This document shows positions 27,445 to 35,824 of a DNA stretch of 64,000 nt, one piece after another (the first letter of the stretch is position 1; the number at the start of each line of letters is the position of its first letter). The notes below the pieces were generated by a model. It made no database searches and had not been told where the DNA came from. It saw only the letters and a program-made list of their open reading frames with translations. A program made the position numbers and the translations under genes. Location of the stretch: positions 2,170,001-2,234,000 of the forward strand of contig NZ_CP120683.1 of assembly GCF_030506325.1 (NCBI RefSeq), written 5' to 3'. Source of the stretch: Tunicatimonas pelagia (GTDB lineage: Bacteria > Bacteroidota > Bacteroidia > Cytophagales > Cyclobacteriaceae).

Positions 27445-28257
27445 TTATTTGCTCATTTCTTCAATAATGGCCTCACTGATACCGGCGGAAGAGAAACCTC
27501 CGTCGTGCATCAGGTTCTGCATGGTAACCATACGGGTAAGATCGGAGAAAAGCGTAATAACGTAATTGGCACAATCATCACCGGAAGCATTACCAAGCGG
27601 TGACATTTTATCGGCGTAGTCAAAAAATACGTCAAATCCTGATATACCTATGCCCGCCGTAGTTTTGGTAGGTGACTGCGAAACGGTATTCACCCGGATG
27701 TTTTTCAGACGAGCTAAGCGGGCACCGTAGCTACGGGCAATAGATTCTAACACTGCTTTGGCCTGGGCCATGTCGCCGTAGTCAGGAAAGTTGCGTTGGG
27801 AAGCAATATAGCTTAGGGCAACAATAGAACCCCACTCATTCACTACGTCCATCTTCTCAGCTACCTGCATCACTTTGTGGAAAGACAAACCAGAAATATC
27901 GAGAGTTTTTAGAAACCAGTCGTAGTTCAAGTTACCGTATTCCCGACCTTTCCGAACATTAGGGCTCATGCCAATAGAGTGCAGGATAAAGTCCAGCTTG
28001 CCATCTAAAACTTCGGTAGAATCCTGCAATAGTTTCTCTAGATCTTCCAATGAGGTGGCGTCAGCCGGTAGCACTTTGGCATCGCACTGTTCGGCTAACT
28101 CGTTAATTTTGCCCATCCGCAGGGCTACGGGGGCGTTCGTTAATGTAAAAGAAGCTCCTTCTTCCCGGGCTTTCAGTGCTACTTTCCAGGCAATAGAGTT
28201 TTCGTCGAGTGCGCCAAAGATAATTCCCTTTTTTCCAGCTAATAAATTGTAACCCAT
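27445..28257 (-). CDS. fabI: Enoyl-[acyl-carrier-protein] reductase (NADH)
   Basis: The 270-residue SDR enzyme does the last reduction of fatty-acid elongation. It has the FabI-type start (GKKGIIFGALDENSIAWKVA), the SIGMSPN motif, the Tyr-X6-Lys catalytic pair in FPDYGDMAQAK and the NTVSQSPTKT nucleotide-loop region. FabI rather than FabK or FabV identity is clear. It is the target class of triclosan-type inhibitors. Confidence 0.96.
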   Translation of the reverse strand: MGYNLLAGKKGIIFGALDENSIAWKVALKAREEGASFTLTNAPVALRMGKINELAEQCDAKVLPADATSLEDLEKLLQDSTEVLDGKLDFILHSIGMSPNVRKGREYGNLNYDWFLKTLDISGLSFHKVMQVAEKMDVVNEWGSIVALSYIASQRNFPDYGDMAQAKAVLESIARSYGARLARLKNIRVNTVSQSPTKTTAGIGISGFDVFFDYADKMSPLGNASGDDCANYVITLFSDLTRMVTMQNLMHDGGFSSAGISEAIIEEMSK

Positions 28258-28296
28258 AATCTATACGTTTGGTGATGTTGTGTATTTTCTAATTAG

Positions 28297-28304
28297 CAAA
28301 ACTA
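28297..28304 (-). promoter_or_regulatory. Candidate -7 box upstream of fabI
   Basis: Read towards fabI the site is TAGTTTTG, matching TAnnTTTG about 40 bp before the start codon. No good -33 element is visible, so this is tentative. Confidence 0.3.
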
Positions 28305-28404
28305 CACAATTTCGCTTGGCTTGAGTAGTCTAGTGTACTTTTTCCTCGTAGCCATAGAGTATAAGACTGGTGAAAATGCTGTTTCTGTTTGTATTCTGCC
28401 CTGG

Positions 28405-29322
28405 CTAAAAATACAGTGCCCGTACCTTAAATCCATCTACGCGGTTGTACTCCAGGGCTGGTGCGGGAATTTTAATGTAATTGAGTACCCCTAGAACTTT
28501 CCGCAGGTAAGGGTTGGCCACATTTAGTTTAGTCAGGTCAACATCTACCGATAAGAAGTACTGCCGATGGCGCACTAAGTCAGGCATTTGTATTCCTCGT
28601 GACACTTCGGGATTACGAAATTCAGCTAGCATTCCGTTGCCACTGTAGCCCCACGCCACGTTTAGCCACGGAGGTAAGCGCGATGAGCGAAATATAGATT
28701 TTAGGTTGGCTGATAACCAGTAAGTGTGTCCGTTGTAATCTTGAAAAAAGCGTTCGCCGTGTGTCTCACCCAGCACCCACGGGCGGTACTGAGCGTAACT
28801 GGAAGGCGAATAAGAGAACTTCATTCGCACGGCTTGTTCTCCCAGCCAAGCTTGTTGCGTAATGAATAAAGCAGAGCCGGCTGCATTAGCAATCATGTCG
28901 CCCCAAGAAAACCCGTAACCTTCGTACAAACCATCGAATACTTCGATAGGGGTTTGTAAAACCAAGCCCAACATGCCGCCGTACCATAATGATTTTTTAT
29001 GAGATACTCCGGCCCAACGCAAAGCATGGTAACCTATCTCGCTTTCGAAATAAGCGGCATACGTATGCCCGGCTTTGTCTAGCTGGAGCCAACCAGCATT
29101 ATCGTTGTACCAATGAAAGGGAACCGATTCGTGGTTACGGTACCACACAAACTGCAAGTAGGATAACCCCGCCGCATAAAACACAGACTCCGCCAAAATA
29201 ACACCACGAAGCCGATCCCGACGAAGTGTGTCGGGGTACGTTGATTGGGCAGAGGTAGTACTAGCTGACAGAAAGGTTGCGAGCAAGAAGAAGCAACTGA
29301 ATACTATTTTTCTAGCCTCCAT
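28405..29322 (-). CDS. DUF2279 family secreted protein
   Basis: The 305-residue protein has a signal peptide ending TTSAQS. The conserved DUF2279 core is present: WLQLDKAGHTYAAYFESEIGY, SLWYGGMLGLVLQTPIEVFD and GYGFSWGDMIANAAGSALF. This His/Glu/Asp-containing helical core resembles YfiM-type lipoproteins. The C-terminal 120 residues add beta-rich segments. It is widespread in Bacteroidota without a known function. Confidence 0.88.
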   Translation of the reverse strand: MEARKIVFSCFFLLATFLSASTTSAQSTYPDTLRRDRLRGVILAESVFYAAGLSYLQFVWYRNHESVPFHWYNDNAGWLQLDKAGHTYAAYFESEIGYHALRWAGVSHKKSLWYGGMLGLVLQTPIEVFDGLYEGYGFSWGDMIANAAGSALFITQQAWLGEQAVRMKFSYSPSSYAQYRPWVLGETHGERFFQDYNGHTYWLSANLKSIFRSSRLPPWLNVAWGYSGNGMLAEFRNPEVSRGIQMPDLVRHRQYFLSVDVDLTKLNVANPYLRKVLGVLNYIKIPAPALEYNRVDGFKVRALYF

Positions 29323-29403
29323 AGAAAACGAACGTAACTCTGCGATTTAGCATCTACGAAAACAGAAATTTATTCTAACCTATACACAAATTAATCGCGC
29401 TAT

Positions 29404-30150
29404 TTATAAATCAGCATCTACCACTAAGTGCGGAACAGTGGATAAATCCCAATCAATTACTAAACCTTGAGCCAGACTTTCCGCCACTTGTTTTCCGTAA
29501 AGATACTCGCAAAGATAGAGGGCGGCTTCAAAGGATTTGGCTCCTCCCGCCGAGGTGATGAATTTACCGTCGTGTACAAAAAGCACATTTTCGTGTACTT
29601 CCAGTTGAGGGAACATCTGCCGGTAAGCATCAACATCGCTCGGAAATGTGGTGGAAGCATGACCTTCCAAAATTCCGGTTTTGGCCAGTACAAATGCTCC
29701 GTCGCAATGAGAAGTAACGAATTGGGCGTTTTCAGATGTTTTACGCACAAAATTCAGCATAGCTTCATCTTCCAAATCAGTATCCAGATGATGCTCGGCA
29801 CTGGGCACGACCAGAATATCAATGGGAGGAATGTCACCTTCAAGATAATTATAATCTGGCAGAATCCGCATTCCTTCAAAGGTGGTGATTACTTCGGTGG
29901 TATTGGCGACTGTAAATACCCGCATGGGTTTAATGCCCTCGCGGAAAATGGTATGCTGGAAAATATCGTAAGGTGCAGTCAGCTCGGTATTGTACACTCC
30001 ATCCATAATTAATAAAGCCACATTGTAAGCTTCCGGTGAACTGTCTTTCGGGTCAGGAGTATTTTCAGCGATGGCAGGCTGAGTCGGACCACAAGCTACG
30101 CTGTATAGAATAAGTATGAATATGCAAAGGTTGTAAATGAAAGTTTCCAT
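29404..30150 (-). CDS. DJ-1/PfpI family lipoprotein (class I glutamine-amidotransferase-like)
   Basis: The 248-residue protein has a lipoprotein signal (YSVACG) and then a DJ-1/PfpI fold: NVALLIMDGVYNTELTAPYD with the conserved Glu, and the nucleophile elbow VTSHCDGAFVLAKTG. The cytoplasmic relatives regulate transcription or act as isonitrile hydratases or glyoxalases, but this one appears to be exported and lipid-anchored, which is less common. Activity is unknown. Confidence 0.85.
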   Translation of the reverse strand: METFIYNLCIFILILYSVACGPTQPAIAENTPDPKDSSPEAYNVALLIMDGVYNTELTAPYDIFQHTIFREGIKPMRVFTVANTTEVITTFEGMRILPDYNYLEGDIPPIDILVVPSAEHHLDTDLEDEAMLNFVRKTSENAQFVTSHCDGAFVLAKTGILEGHASTTFPSDVDAYRQMFPQLEVHENVLFVHDGKFITSAGGAKSFEAALYLCEYLYGKQVAESLAQGLVIDWDLSTVPHLVVDADL

Positions 30151-30233
30151 AGTCGAGATAAACCTGCGTTAAGTTAAGATTATTCAAAAATGGGTAAAAA
30201 TTAGTGTTGCTCGCTCTTCTAATATACCCTTAC

Positions 30234-30947
30234 TTATGAAGCTCCGTAGGCCGAACTAAAGAATACTTTCAGCTTATAAATATCTCGACCGGATAGTTCT
30301 AGCCCTGAGCACACCCTTATCACATCAGGAAGTACATTGAATAATTGTTCTAACGCATTATTTTCTCCAGTCACCATACTGTAAAAACTTGCACCATCTA
30401 TTATTCTTATCTTTTCGTTTTCAGGTAACTTGGCTCCCGTTTTACCATCGGACGGAGTGAATGGCTTGTTGAACCTCTCAGGCTTTTTTGGAATAATAGT
30501 AACATAATAAGCGGTGTAATCGCGGTAGCGGCTCGCTTTTGGCATTACCTGACTTTCCATTGATTTGTATAGGTCAGAAAGATTGGAGCCTTTCACTGTA
30601 TTATGTTTATTTTTTATCTCAGCTAATATTTTCCGATCATCAGACAAAAGATCCATCACATTTCCGGTCTTTAAATTCTCCCACCCTACTACATACCCTA
30701 AAATGGTCTGATGAAATTCTCCAATATGATTCTGCAGGGTTTTCTGGGATTGTCGGGCATACTCTCCTAACACCCACTTGTCATAATCAGTATTGAATCC
30801 AGCAATTTGGAAGATGGCTGAGAAAGGATCGATGACATTTTTGTTAAAACTTGTCCGGGCTTTGTCTTGTGTAATTTGAGCAACTGTAAGTAACTGCTGT
30901 ACGCTCGTTTGTAAATCTTGATCGCTGATCCAAGTCAGGTACGCCAT
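30234..30947 (-). CDS. Type II restriction endonuclease, Eco47II-like
   Basis: The 237-residue protein has the PD-(D/E)XK core in MDLLSDDRKILAEIKNKHNT (Asp, then Glu-X-Lys), followed by GSNLSDLYKSM and a C-terminal helical part. This resembles the Eco47II/Sau96I group that cuts GGNCC, but specificity is inferred only. It follows its methyltransferase gene by 30 bp on the same strand, so expression order is methyltransferase first. Confidence 0.8.
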   Translation of the reverse strand: MAYLTWISDQDLQTSVQQLLTVAQITQDKARTSFNKNVIDPFSAIFQIAGFNTDYDKWVLGEYARQSQKTLQNHIGEFHQTILGYVVGWENLKTGNVMDLLSDDRKILAEIKNKHNTVKGSNLSDLYKSMESQVMPKASRYRDYTAYYVTIIPKKPERFNKPFTPSDGKTGAKLPENEKIRIIDGASFYSMVTGENNALEQLFNVLPDVIRVCSGLELSGRDIYKLKVFFSSAYGAS

Positions 30948-30977
30948 ACATTTTATTGTAAAATATTTGCTCTAAAA

Positions 30978-32255
30978 CTACTCAAAAGCCAGTTCCATCT
31001 GATCAAAATTGGCTGCTTTATCTTTTATGCCATACTCTTGGTAAACTTTATTTAAGAATTCAACAACAGAGTAACCTAACTCCCTTCCCAGATTTACGGG
31101 CACAGCATTCCCAATTTGTTTATACTGATTGCTTACCGAACCAGCAAATTTCCACTCATCAGGGAAGGTTTGTATTCGGGCATATTCCCTGACCGTAAAT
31201 GGTCTGGTTTCATCAGGATGGCATCTTTCCGTTTGCTTTTGTGCCGGACTACAAGTAAGAGTTAACGACGGTTCGTCCCAACTTATTCTTCTGGCCATTC
31301 CCGTTTTTCCCCCACCCAGATAAAAGCTCTTTTGCATATACTCTTTCTGAAGGTCTAAAGGGAGGTCACGCCAATAGCCACCAGGAGGTACTAAGTCTAA
31401 AATCTCTTTCTTTCTTTTTGGGTAGGCAGAGCCTTCTGATTTGGGAACATCAGTGGAAAATAACTCCCCAGCCTTTAGGGCGTCTGATAAGTTATATATT
31501 TTCTTGTGCGGTCTAGGAAACTCAAACGCTATATCAATATCTTTTCTAATCCCAATCAGGATTAATCGCTCCCGTTTTTGGGGTACTTGATAAAATATTG
31601 CTTTAAGTATTCGCGGCTCAAGAGGTCGGTAACCAATTTCATCCAAAACTGACTTCATGCCTTCTATCGTCCGCCCATTATCATGATTTAACAGGCCACG
31701 GACGTTTTCGCCCACACAAATTAAAGGTTTAGTTTCATTGACTGCCCGGGCAAATTCATAGAATAGCGTGCCCCGAGCATCGTTAAAACCTAGCTTTTTT
31801 CCGGCGTAGCTAAATGCCTGACAAGGGAAACCACCAGTTACTACGTCAACCTTCCCAGCATAGCGGGCAAAATCGACGTTTTTAATATCATCCTCAATAA
31901 CCCTCCACTTTGGTCGGTTTATTCTGAGAGTTTCAGCCGCCCAATGGTCAATTTCATTAAGAGCAACACATTTTAGCCCAGCTTTTTCTAAGCCAATAGC
32001 TAATCCTCCTGCCCCAGCAAATAGTTCTAATACTGAATAATTATGCTTAGGCTGGGTGAAGTTGTGGGTATCTGAGGAGCCAAATAAGGAGTTTAACTCC
32101 TCAAAAACTCCGAGTTGTTCCTTTCGATAAACACGATAGTTACTCATCGGCTCCCGCATGGCTGGCAGCTTACCATCTCTGTCCCATCGCCGTAGTGTCT
32201 CTTTACTTTTTCCTAGTAGGTCGGCAACTTCCGTAATGGTGTAGTACTCTTTCAT
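30978..32255 (-). CDS. DNA (cytosine-5) methyltransferase with N-terminal MerR-type HTH
   Basis: The 425-residue protein has a MerR/excisionase-like HTH at residues 1-50 (YTITEVADLLGKSKETLRRW), a short linker, then a full C5 methyltransferase. Motif I is LELFAGAGGLAIGLE, the catalytic GGFPCQAFSYAG has Cys145, motif VI is GENVRGL, motif VIII is QKRERLILIGI and motif X is QIGNAVPVNLG. It protects the host from the adjacent nuclease. The extra HTH and the inverted repeat at 32267-32293 suggest that it represses its own operon. Confidence 0.95.
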   Translation of the reverse strand: MKEYYTITEVADLLGKSKETLRRWDRDGKLPAMREPMSNYRVYRKEQLGVFEELNSLFGSSDTHNFTQPKHNYSVLELFAGAGGLAIGLEKAGLKCVALNEIDHWAAETLRINRPKWRVIEDDIKNVDFARYAGKVDVVTGGFPCQAFSYAGKKLGFNDARGTLFYEFARAVNETKPLICVGENVRGLLNHDNGRTIEGMKSVLDEIGYRPLEPRILKAIFYQVPQKRERLILIGIRKDIDIAFEFPRPHKKIYNLSDALKAGELFSTDVPKSEGSAYPKRKKEILDLVPPGGYWRDLPLDLQKEYMQKSFYLGGGKTGMARRISWDEPSLTLTCSPAQKQTERCHPDETRPFTVREYARIQTFPDEWKFAGSVSNQYKQIGNAVPVNLGRELGYSVVEFLNKVYQEYGIKDKAANFDQMELAFE

Positions 32256-32266
32256 AAATAACCAAA

Positions 32267-32293
32267 TTTGTAAACATTACACATGGTTACAAA
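32267..32293 (-). promoter_or_regulatory. Inverted repeat, probable operator of the restriction-modification operon
   Basis: Arms TTTGTAAACAT (32267-32277) and ATGGTTACAAA (32283-32293) are inverted repeats with one mismatch and a 5-bp spacer. The dyad lies 11 bp upstream of the methyltransferase ATG, the right place for autorepression by the methyltransferase HTH domain. Confidence 0.6.
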
Positions 32294-32300
32294 TATAGAA

Positions 32301-33758
32301 TTATTTCTCTTGAATCTCATTGATCGTTTGTACGATTTGAGACGCCAATCGTCGCTGATTCTTTTCGGACTCTAAAAAGGCTGACTCCTGAGGGTTAGAC
32401 AGAAAACCTAAGTTAAGTAGCACCGATGGGCATGGAGTATTTTTCAGCACGAGAAAATCAGCTTGTTTCACTGCGCTTTTTCCAGCTTTGGTGAGCGTGA
32501 TGTTTTGAATAAACTGCTGGCTATATTTTTCTGACAGGTCACTCTGAGCATTTTGCGTCGAATAATAAGCCTCTAAACCCTGTTGTGCTTCGTCATCGTG
32601 CTGATTGATGTGCAGTGAGAGAAACAAATCGGCATTACTCTGATTAGCCACTTCCACCCGGTCGGCTAAAGAAATAGCATTGTCGCCTTCGCGGGTGTAA
32701 ATTAACCGAACCGAAGAAGTTGAAACCAGTTCATCCATCGCTTGGGCAATCGCTAATACTACATCTTTTTCTTCTAGTTGCCCATTGGTAGTTCCAGCAT
32801 CTGCCCCACCGTGCCCAGCATCAATTACTACGGTAAATACCGAGCCGTCTGGATAGTACGTCGATTGATTTAACTGAGCCGTGAAGGCAGTCATTACGAA
32901 TAAGCCTACTGCCGCTAGTGCGGTAAATCCTAGCTTACTGGCGAAAGCCACGGGGGAAGAAACAGTGCGTTGCATCATAATAATTCGGTGTTTAGTTAAA
33001 GAATAATGAAAACCACTACCCAGATGGGGGTAAGAGCGATGGTGCATAAAATCTAATAATGTATGACTATAAGCCGAAGCCTCAGATGTCTGGCTGATTA
33101 CGTAGTTATCAGCGCAAAACTCATGATTAGCCACTAGTGCCCGACGATACGCCCACAGCAGCGGATGAAACCAGCCGAAAATCAAGACTAGCTCCATGAA
33201 TAAAATATCTAGCGTATGCCTGTGACGAACGTGAAGCGATTCGTGCCGAATAATATCTTGGGGAATACCGCCTTGTAAATATTCATCCTGGTTTGCAACG
33301 ACATAACGACCGAAACTAAACGGAGCTATGGGTTCTTTCACTAAGCGAAGTAGTGTTTCGCCGTTAGTATGGTGCTCTGCATTTGCCAGTAAGCGGTACA
33401 TTGCCCAAAGATTTTTAGTAAAGCGAAAAGTCATTCCCAGCACGCCGATTCCGTAAACCAAGTACAGTAGATAAGCTAAGCTGAACTCAGACGACTGGAC
33501 GGAGGAAGATGCGCCAGTGTTTTCTGTAACTGCCGGAAACTCTAAAGCTTTGGCAGTAAACTGAAGGTGGCTATCGTCAAAATAAGTGGCTTGAAATAAA
33601 TCTGGTAGCGCAGCCAACGGAATAAGTAGCGAGAAAATGATTGACCCCAGCAAATAGAACCGATTAAACAGAAACCACTTATCCTTTTGGAAGAAAAGAT
33701 GGTAGCAACCCAGTAGCAACGCCAGGCTGATGGTGGCTTTAAGTAAGTAAAAAATCAT
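32301..33758 (-). CDS. BlaR1-like M56 metalloprotease fused to an amidase_3-like ectodomain
   Basis: 485 residues. Residues 1-290 are an M56 (BlaR1/MecR1) module with about five membrane segments and the zinc motif HESLH (172-176), then NHEFCADNYV. A final membrane segment (about 275-292) is followed by an N-acetylmuramoyl-L-alanine amidase_3-type domain (305-485): VVIDAGHGGADAG with His316, Glu330 in EEKDVVLAI, and SLHIN with His383. The expected catalytic Glu of the VE(I/L)GFLSN motif is Asn449 (SVLLNLGFLSN). So the ectodomain may bind peptidoglycan without cutting it. The start overlaps the blaI-like stop by 4 bp. Confidence 0.88.
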   Translation of the reverse strand: MIFYLLKATISLALLLGCYHLFFQKDKWFLFNRFYLLGSIIFSLLIPLAALPDLFQATYFDDSHLQFTAKALEFPAVTENTGASSSVQSSEFSLAYLLYLVYGIGVLGMTFRFTKNLWAMYRLLANAEHHTNGETLLRLVKEPIAPFSFGRYVVANQDEYLQGGIPQDIIRHESLHVRHRHTLDILFMELVLIFGWFHPLLWAYRRALVANHEFCADNYVISQTSEASAYSHTLLDFMHHRSYPHLGSGFHYSLTKHRIIMMQRTVSSPVAFASKLGFTALAAVGLFVMTAFTAQLNQSTYYPDGSVFTVVIDAGHGGADAGTTNGQLEEKDVVLAIAQAMDELVSTSSVRLIYTREGDNAISLADRVEVANQSNADLFLSLHINQHDDEAQQGLEAYYSTQNAQSDLSEKYSQQFIQNITLTKAGKSAVKQADFLVLKNTPCPSVLLNLGFLSNPQESAFLESEKNQRRLASQIVQTINEIQEK

Positions 33759-34135
33759 TGTTTCTTCTTTTCCTCAATTTGTTCCTGAATAATACCCCGT
33801 AGCTCTTCTAATTCCTCGAGCGACAAATCAGCTTTAGCGGTGAAGAAGGAAGCAAACTGAGCCGGAGAATTATTGAAGAAGTTCTGAACGATCTGGTTGA
33901 AGTGGCTCTTCATATATTCTCCCTTCTTCAATTTCGGGAAGTACTCTCGCACCTTACCCCGCTGGATAAATCCTACCAATTCCTTATTGATCATGCGGGT
34001 AAGTAAAGTAGCAATAGTGGTGTAGGCGGGTTTAGGCTCAGGAAATGCCTCTACCAGATCTTTCATATAGGCCTTCTCCAGCTTCCAGAGGTAGTTCATC
34101 AGTTGCTCTTCGGCTTTGGTTAGTTTTTTCATCAT
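33755..34135 (-). CDS. BlaI/MecI/CopY-family transcriptional repressor
   Basis: About 126 residues from the ATG at 34135; a TTG four codons upstream is in frame but less likely. The N-terminal winged helix (LTKAEEQLMNYLWKLEKAYM and PAYTTIATLLTRMINKELV) and the helical dimerisation tail (LSLEELEELRGIIQEQIEE) fit BlaI. Such repressors are cleaved when a BlaR1-type M56 sensor is activated. Its gene overlaps the M56 gene by 4 bp, and its likely operator lies at 35440-35459. Confidence 0.95.
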   Translation of the reverse strand: MMKKLTKAEEQLMNYLWKLEKAYMKDLVEAFPEPKPAYTTIATLLTRMINKELVGFIQRGKVREYFPKLKKGEYMKSHFNQIVQNFFNNSPAQFASFFTAKADLSLEELEELRGIIQEQIEEKKKQ

Positions 34136-34163
34136 AAACTCATTCAAAATTTTAGTGCTGCTT

Positions 34164-35417
34164 TTACTGAAATGGTTGATAGGTAAGTTTGCGCCATAGC
34201 TTTTCCAACGGGCCTTGAGCGAATTTTCTCATCCAAAACCAACTGATACTGAGTTGAAGCAGCCAAATGATTATTACAAACAGTAGTAGTTCAGCGCGTG
34301 AATACTGATTATACTTTCCCAGTCCATAGCCGTAGAAGATTAGCCCGCAAATAATGCTTTGCAGTATATAGTTGCTGAGAGCCATTCGTCCGACATAGGA
34401 AATAAGGTTTGCTGCAAATCTCTTCAAATACTTTTGATACAAACCATTGAGTAACAGAATATACGCTAGCCCTAAAGTCTCTTTGGGAAAAGTAAATAAC
34501 CAGCTCTGCCCTAGACTTTTCACGGGCTCGAAATACTCAAATGTCCAGTGATAGTACCGGAAATAATTCATCGTTAGTGCAGCAGCCAAAATAACTAGCG
34601 TAATGGGCCAGTAATATTTTACCGAGCGATAATCGTGAAACACGCCCAATTTGTACAGTATTATTCCAAGGACCATCATCAGGAGCGTGCGGAACAGTAT
34701 GCCCTGGTAAAAGACAGCACCTTTATGGACTTTCGTGTGTTCGGCATTGGCTAGCCAGCTTTGATAAAGCGTCGTTCGCGGTATATCTATATTAGAACGG
34801 TCTGCCTCACCGGGCTGAGTTCTTTTCTCCCAGATTTTTATTCTTTTCTGATCTTCTTCAGTTCGTTCTTCCTCAGCTAACTCAACTGCCTGGGTATATT
34901 GATGGAATTGTTCTTTCGTCTTACTCGCACGTTTGTAGGAGTTGTAAAGCAGTATTCCAGCAAATAAGAACACCACCATTACGAGCTGATTTACCTTAAA
35001 TGAACGAAGAGGGAACAGAAAAAAACCGCAGGCAGCGTAGTGATACAAAACGTCACCGTTCCAGATAAGATAAGCGTGAGCCAAGCCAAACAAAAATAGC
35101 CAAAGTAGCCGTCGGGCATAAATATCCATTGCCTTCAACCCCAGATCTTTACGCTCCATTCTTTCTAAGAAAACATAGAAGCCCACTCCAAACAGTAAGG
35201 TAAACATACTAAAGAATTTACCTTGGGCTAGAAAGAATACCCAAAAACGAACGAGATGGTCAGTCTCACTAGCGAAACCATATTTGTATGGGTTCCAAGG
35301 GTCGGGATAGGAAAAAGACTCAATGTTAATGATCAAGATGCCTAGCAACGCAATCCCTCGTAAAAAGTCAAGGGAATTAATTCTTTCAGATGGTGAAGTA
35401 GGCTTTAGCACGGACAA
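34164..35417 (-). CDS. DUF418 domain-containing membrane protein
   Basis: The 417-residue multi-pass protein starts with TTG (35417) or GTG (35411), as no ATG is in frame. The DUF418 start pattern (RINSLDFLRGIALLGILIINI) and C-terminal DUF418 core (SYVGRMALSNYILQSIICGL, then ELLLFVIIIWLLQLSISWFW) are clear. DUF418 proteins are predicted acyltransferase-like or transport-related membrane proteins with no proven role. It is the first gene of the unit with the BlaI-like repressor and M56 sensor, so it may be the regulated output. Confidence 0.88.
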   Translation of the reverse strand: MSVLKPTSPSERINSLDFLRGIALLGILIINIESFSYPDPWNPYKYGFASETDHLVRFWVFFLAQGKFFSMFTLLFGVGFYVFLERMERKDLGLKAMDIYARRLLWLFLFGLAHAYLIWNGDVLYHYAACGFFLFPLRSFKVNQLVMVVFLFAGILLYNSYKRASKTKEQFHQYTQAVELAEEERTEEDQKRIKIWEKRTQPGEADRSNIDIPRTTLYQSWLANAEHTKVHKGAVFYQGILFRTLLMMVLGIILYKLGVFHDYRSVKYYWPITLVILAAALTMNYFRYYHWTFEYFEPVKSLGQSWLFTFPKETLGLAYILLLNGLYQKYLKRFAANLISYVGRMALSNYILQSIICGLIFYGYGLGKYNQYSRAELLLFVIIIWLLQLSISWFWMRKFAQGPLEKLWRKLTYQPFQ

Positions 35418-35824
35418 TATTTACTACCAATAAAGTATAATTACTACAAATGTAGTAATAAAAATTACTTATCAAAATACTGGCTGCTACTCAAGCGAGA
35501 TTCTTAGCAATTTGCTAACCGTACTTTACAATATAGCAATCACTGTCTGCCCCCATCTATTGTTATATCTTTATCTCTCTAGGACGTTTTTACCTATCGG
35601 TAGATCACTGATAGTCAATTTCTGTTTTTATCTTAATGTAGATGAGCTAAATAAGATTATGCGATTATTATAGTATATTGATACCCCTAGCTTTATATCT
35701 TCGCAAGTAGTTTTATATTGAATAGAAAATACTTTATAAGTATTATTAACTATTTTAAATAATTTTTTGTCTTTTTATCATATTAAACTTAATTTTATAT
35801 GATATTTTTTATAATAACAATATT
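35418..35824. other. AT-rich leader between the BlaI operon and the polysaccharide operon
   Basis: About 400 bp, very rich in A and T towards the right. Besides the operator it has small dyads: CTATCGGT/ACTGATAG (35594-35614), AATACTT-TAT-AAGTATT (35728-35744), and ATCATAT...ATATGAT near 35778-35803. No coding frame is supported. It must hold the promoter of the rightward polysaccharide operon. I found no long inverted pair that would mark an invertible promoter. Confidence 0.5.
35440..35459 (-). promoter_or_regulatory. BlaI/MecI-type operator palindrome
   Basis: ATTACTACAAATGTAGTAAT has perfect 9-bp arms around AA and contains the BlaI/MecI core TACA-N2-TGTA. It is 23 bp upstream of the DUF418 start, so it is well placed to repress the whole operon. 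A degenerate second site (TTACTACC...GTA) lies at 35421-35437. Confidence 0.75.

Noticed and set aside
29467-30012. 181-codon rightward open frame
   Set aside because: It lies antisense to the DJ-1/PfpI gene, whose catalytic motif is clear on the other strand.
35418-35824. Invertible promoter controlling the polysaccharide operon
   Set aside because: Only short dyads are visible. No pair of matching inverted repeats brackets a promoter-sized segment, and no tyrosine invertase is nearby.
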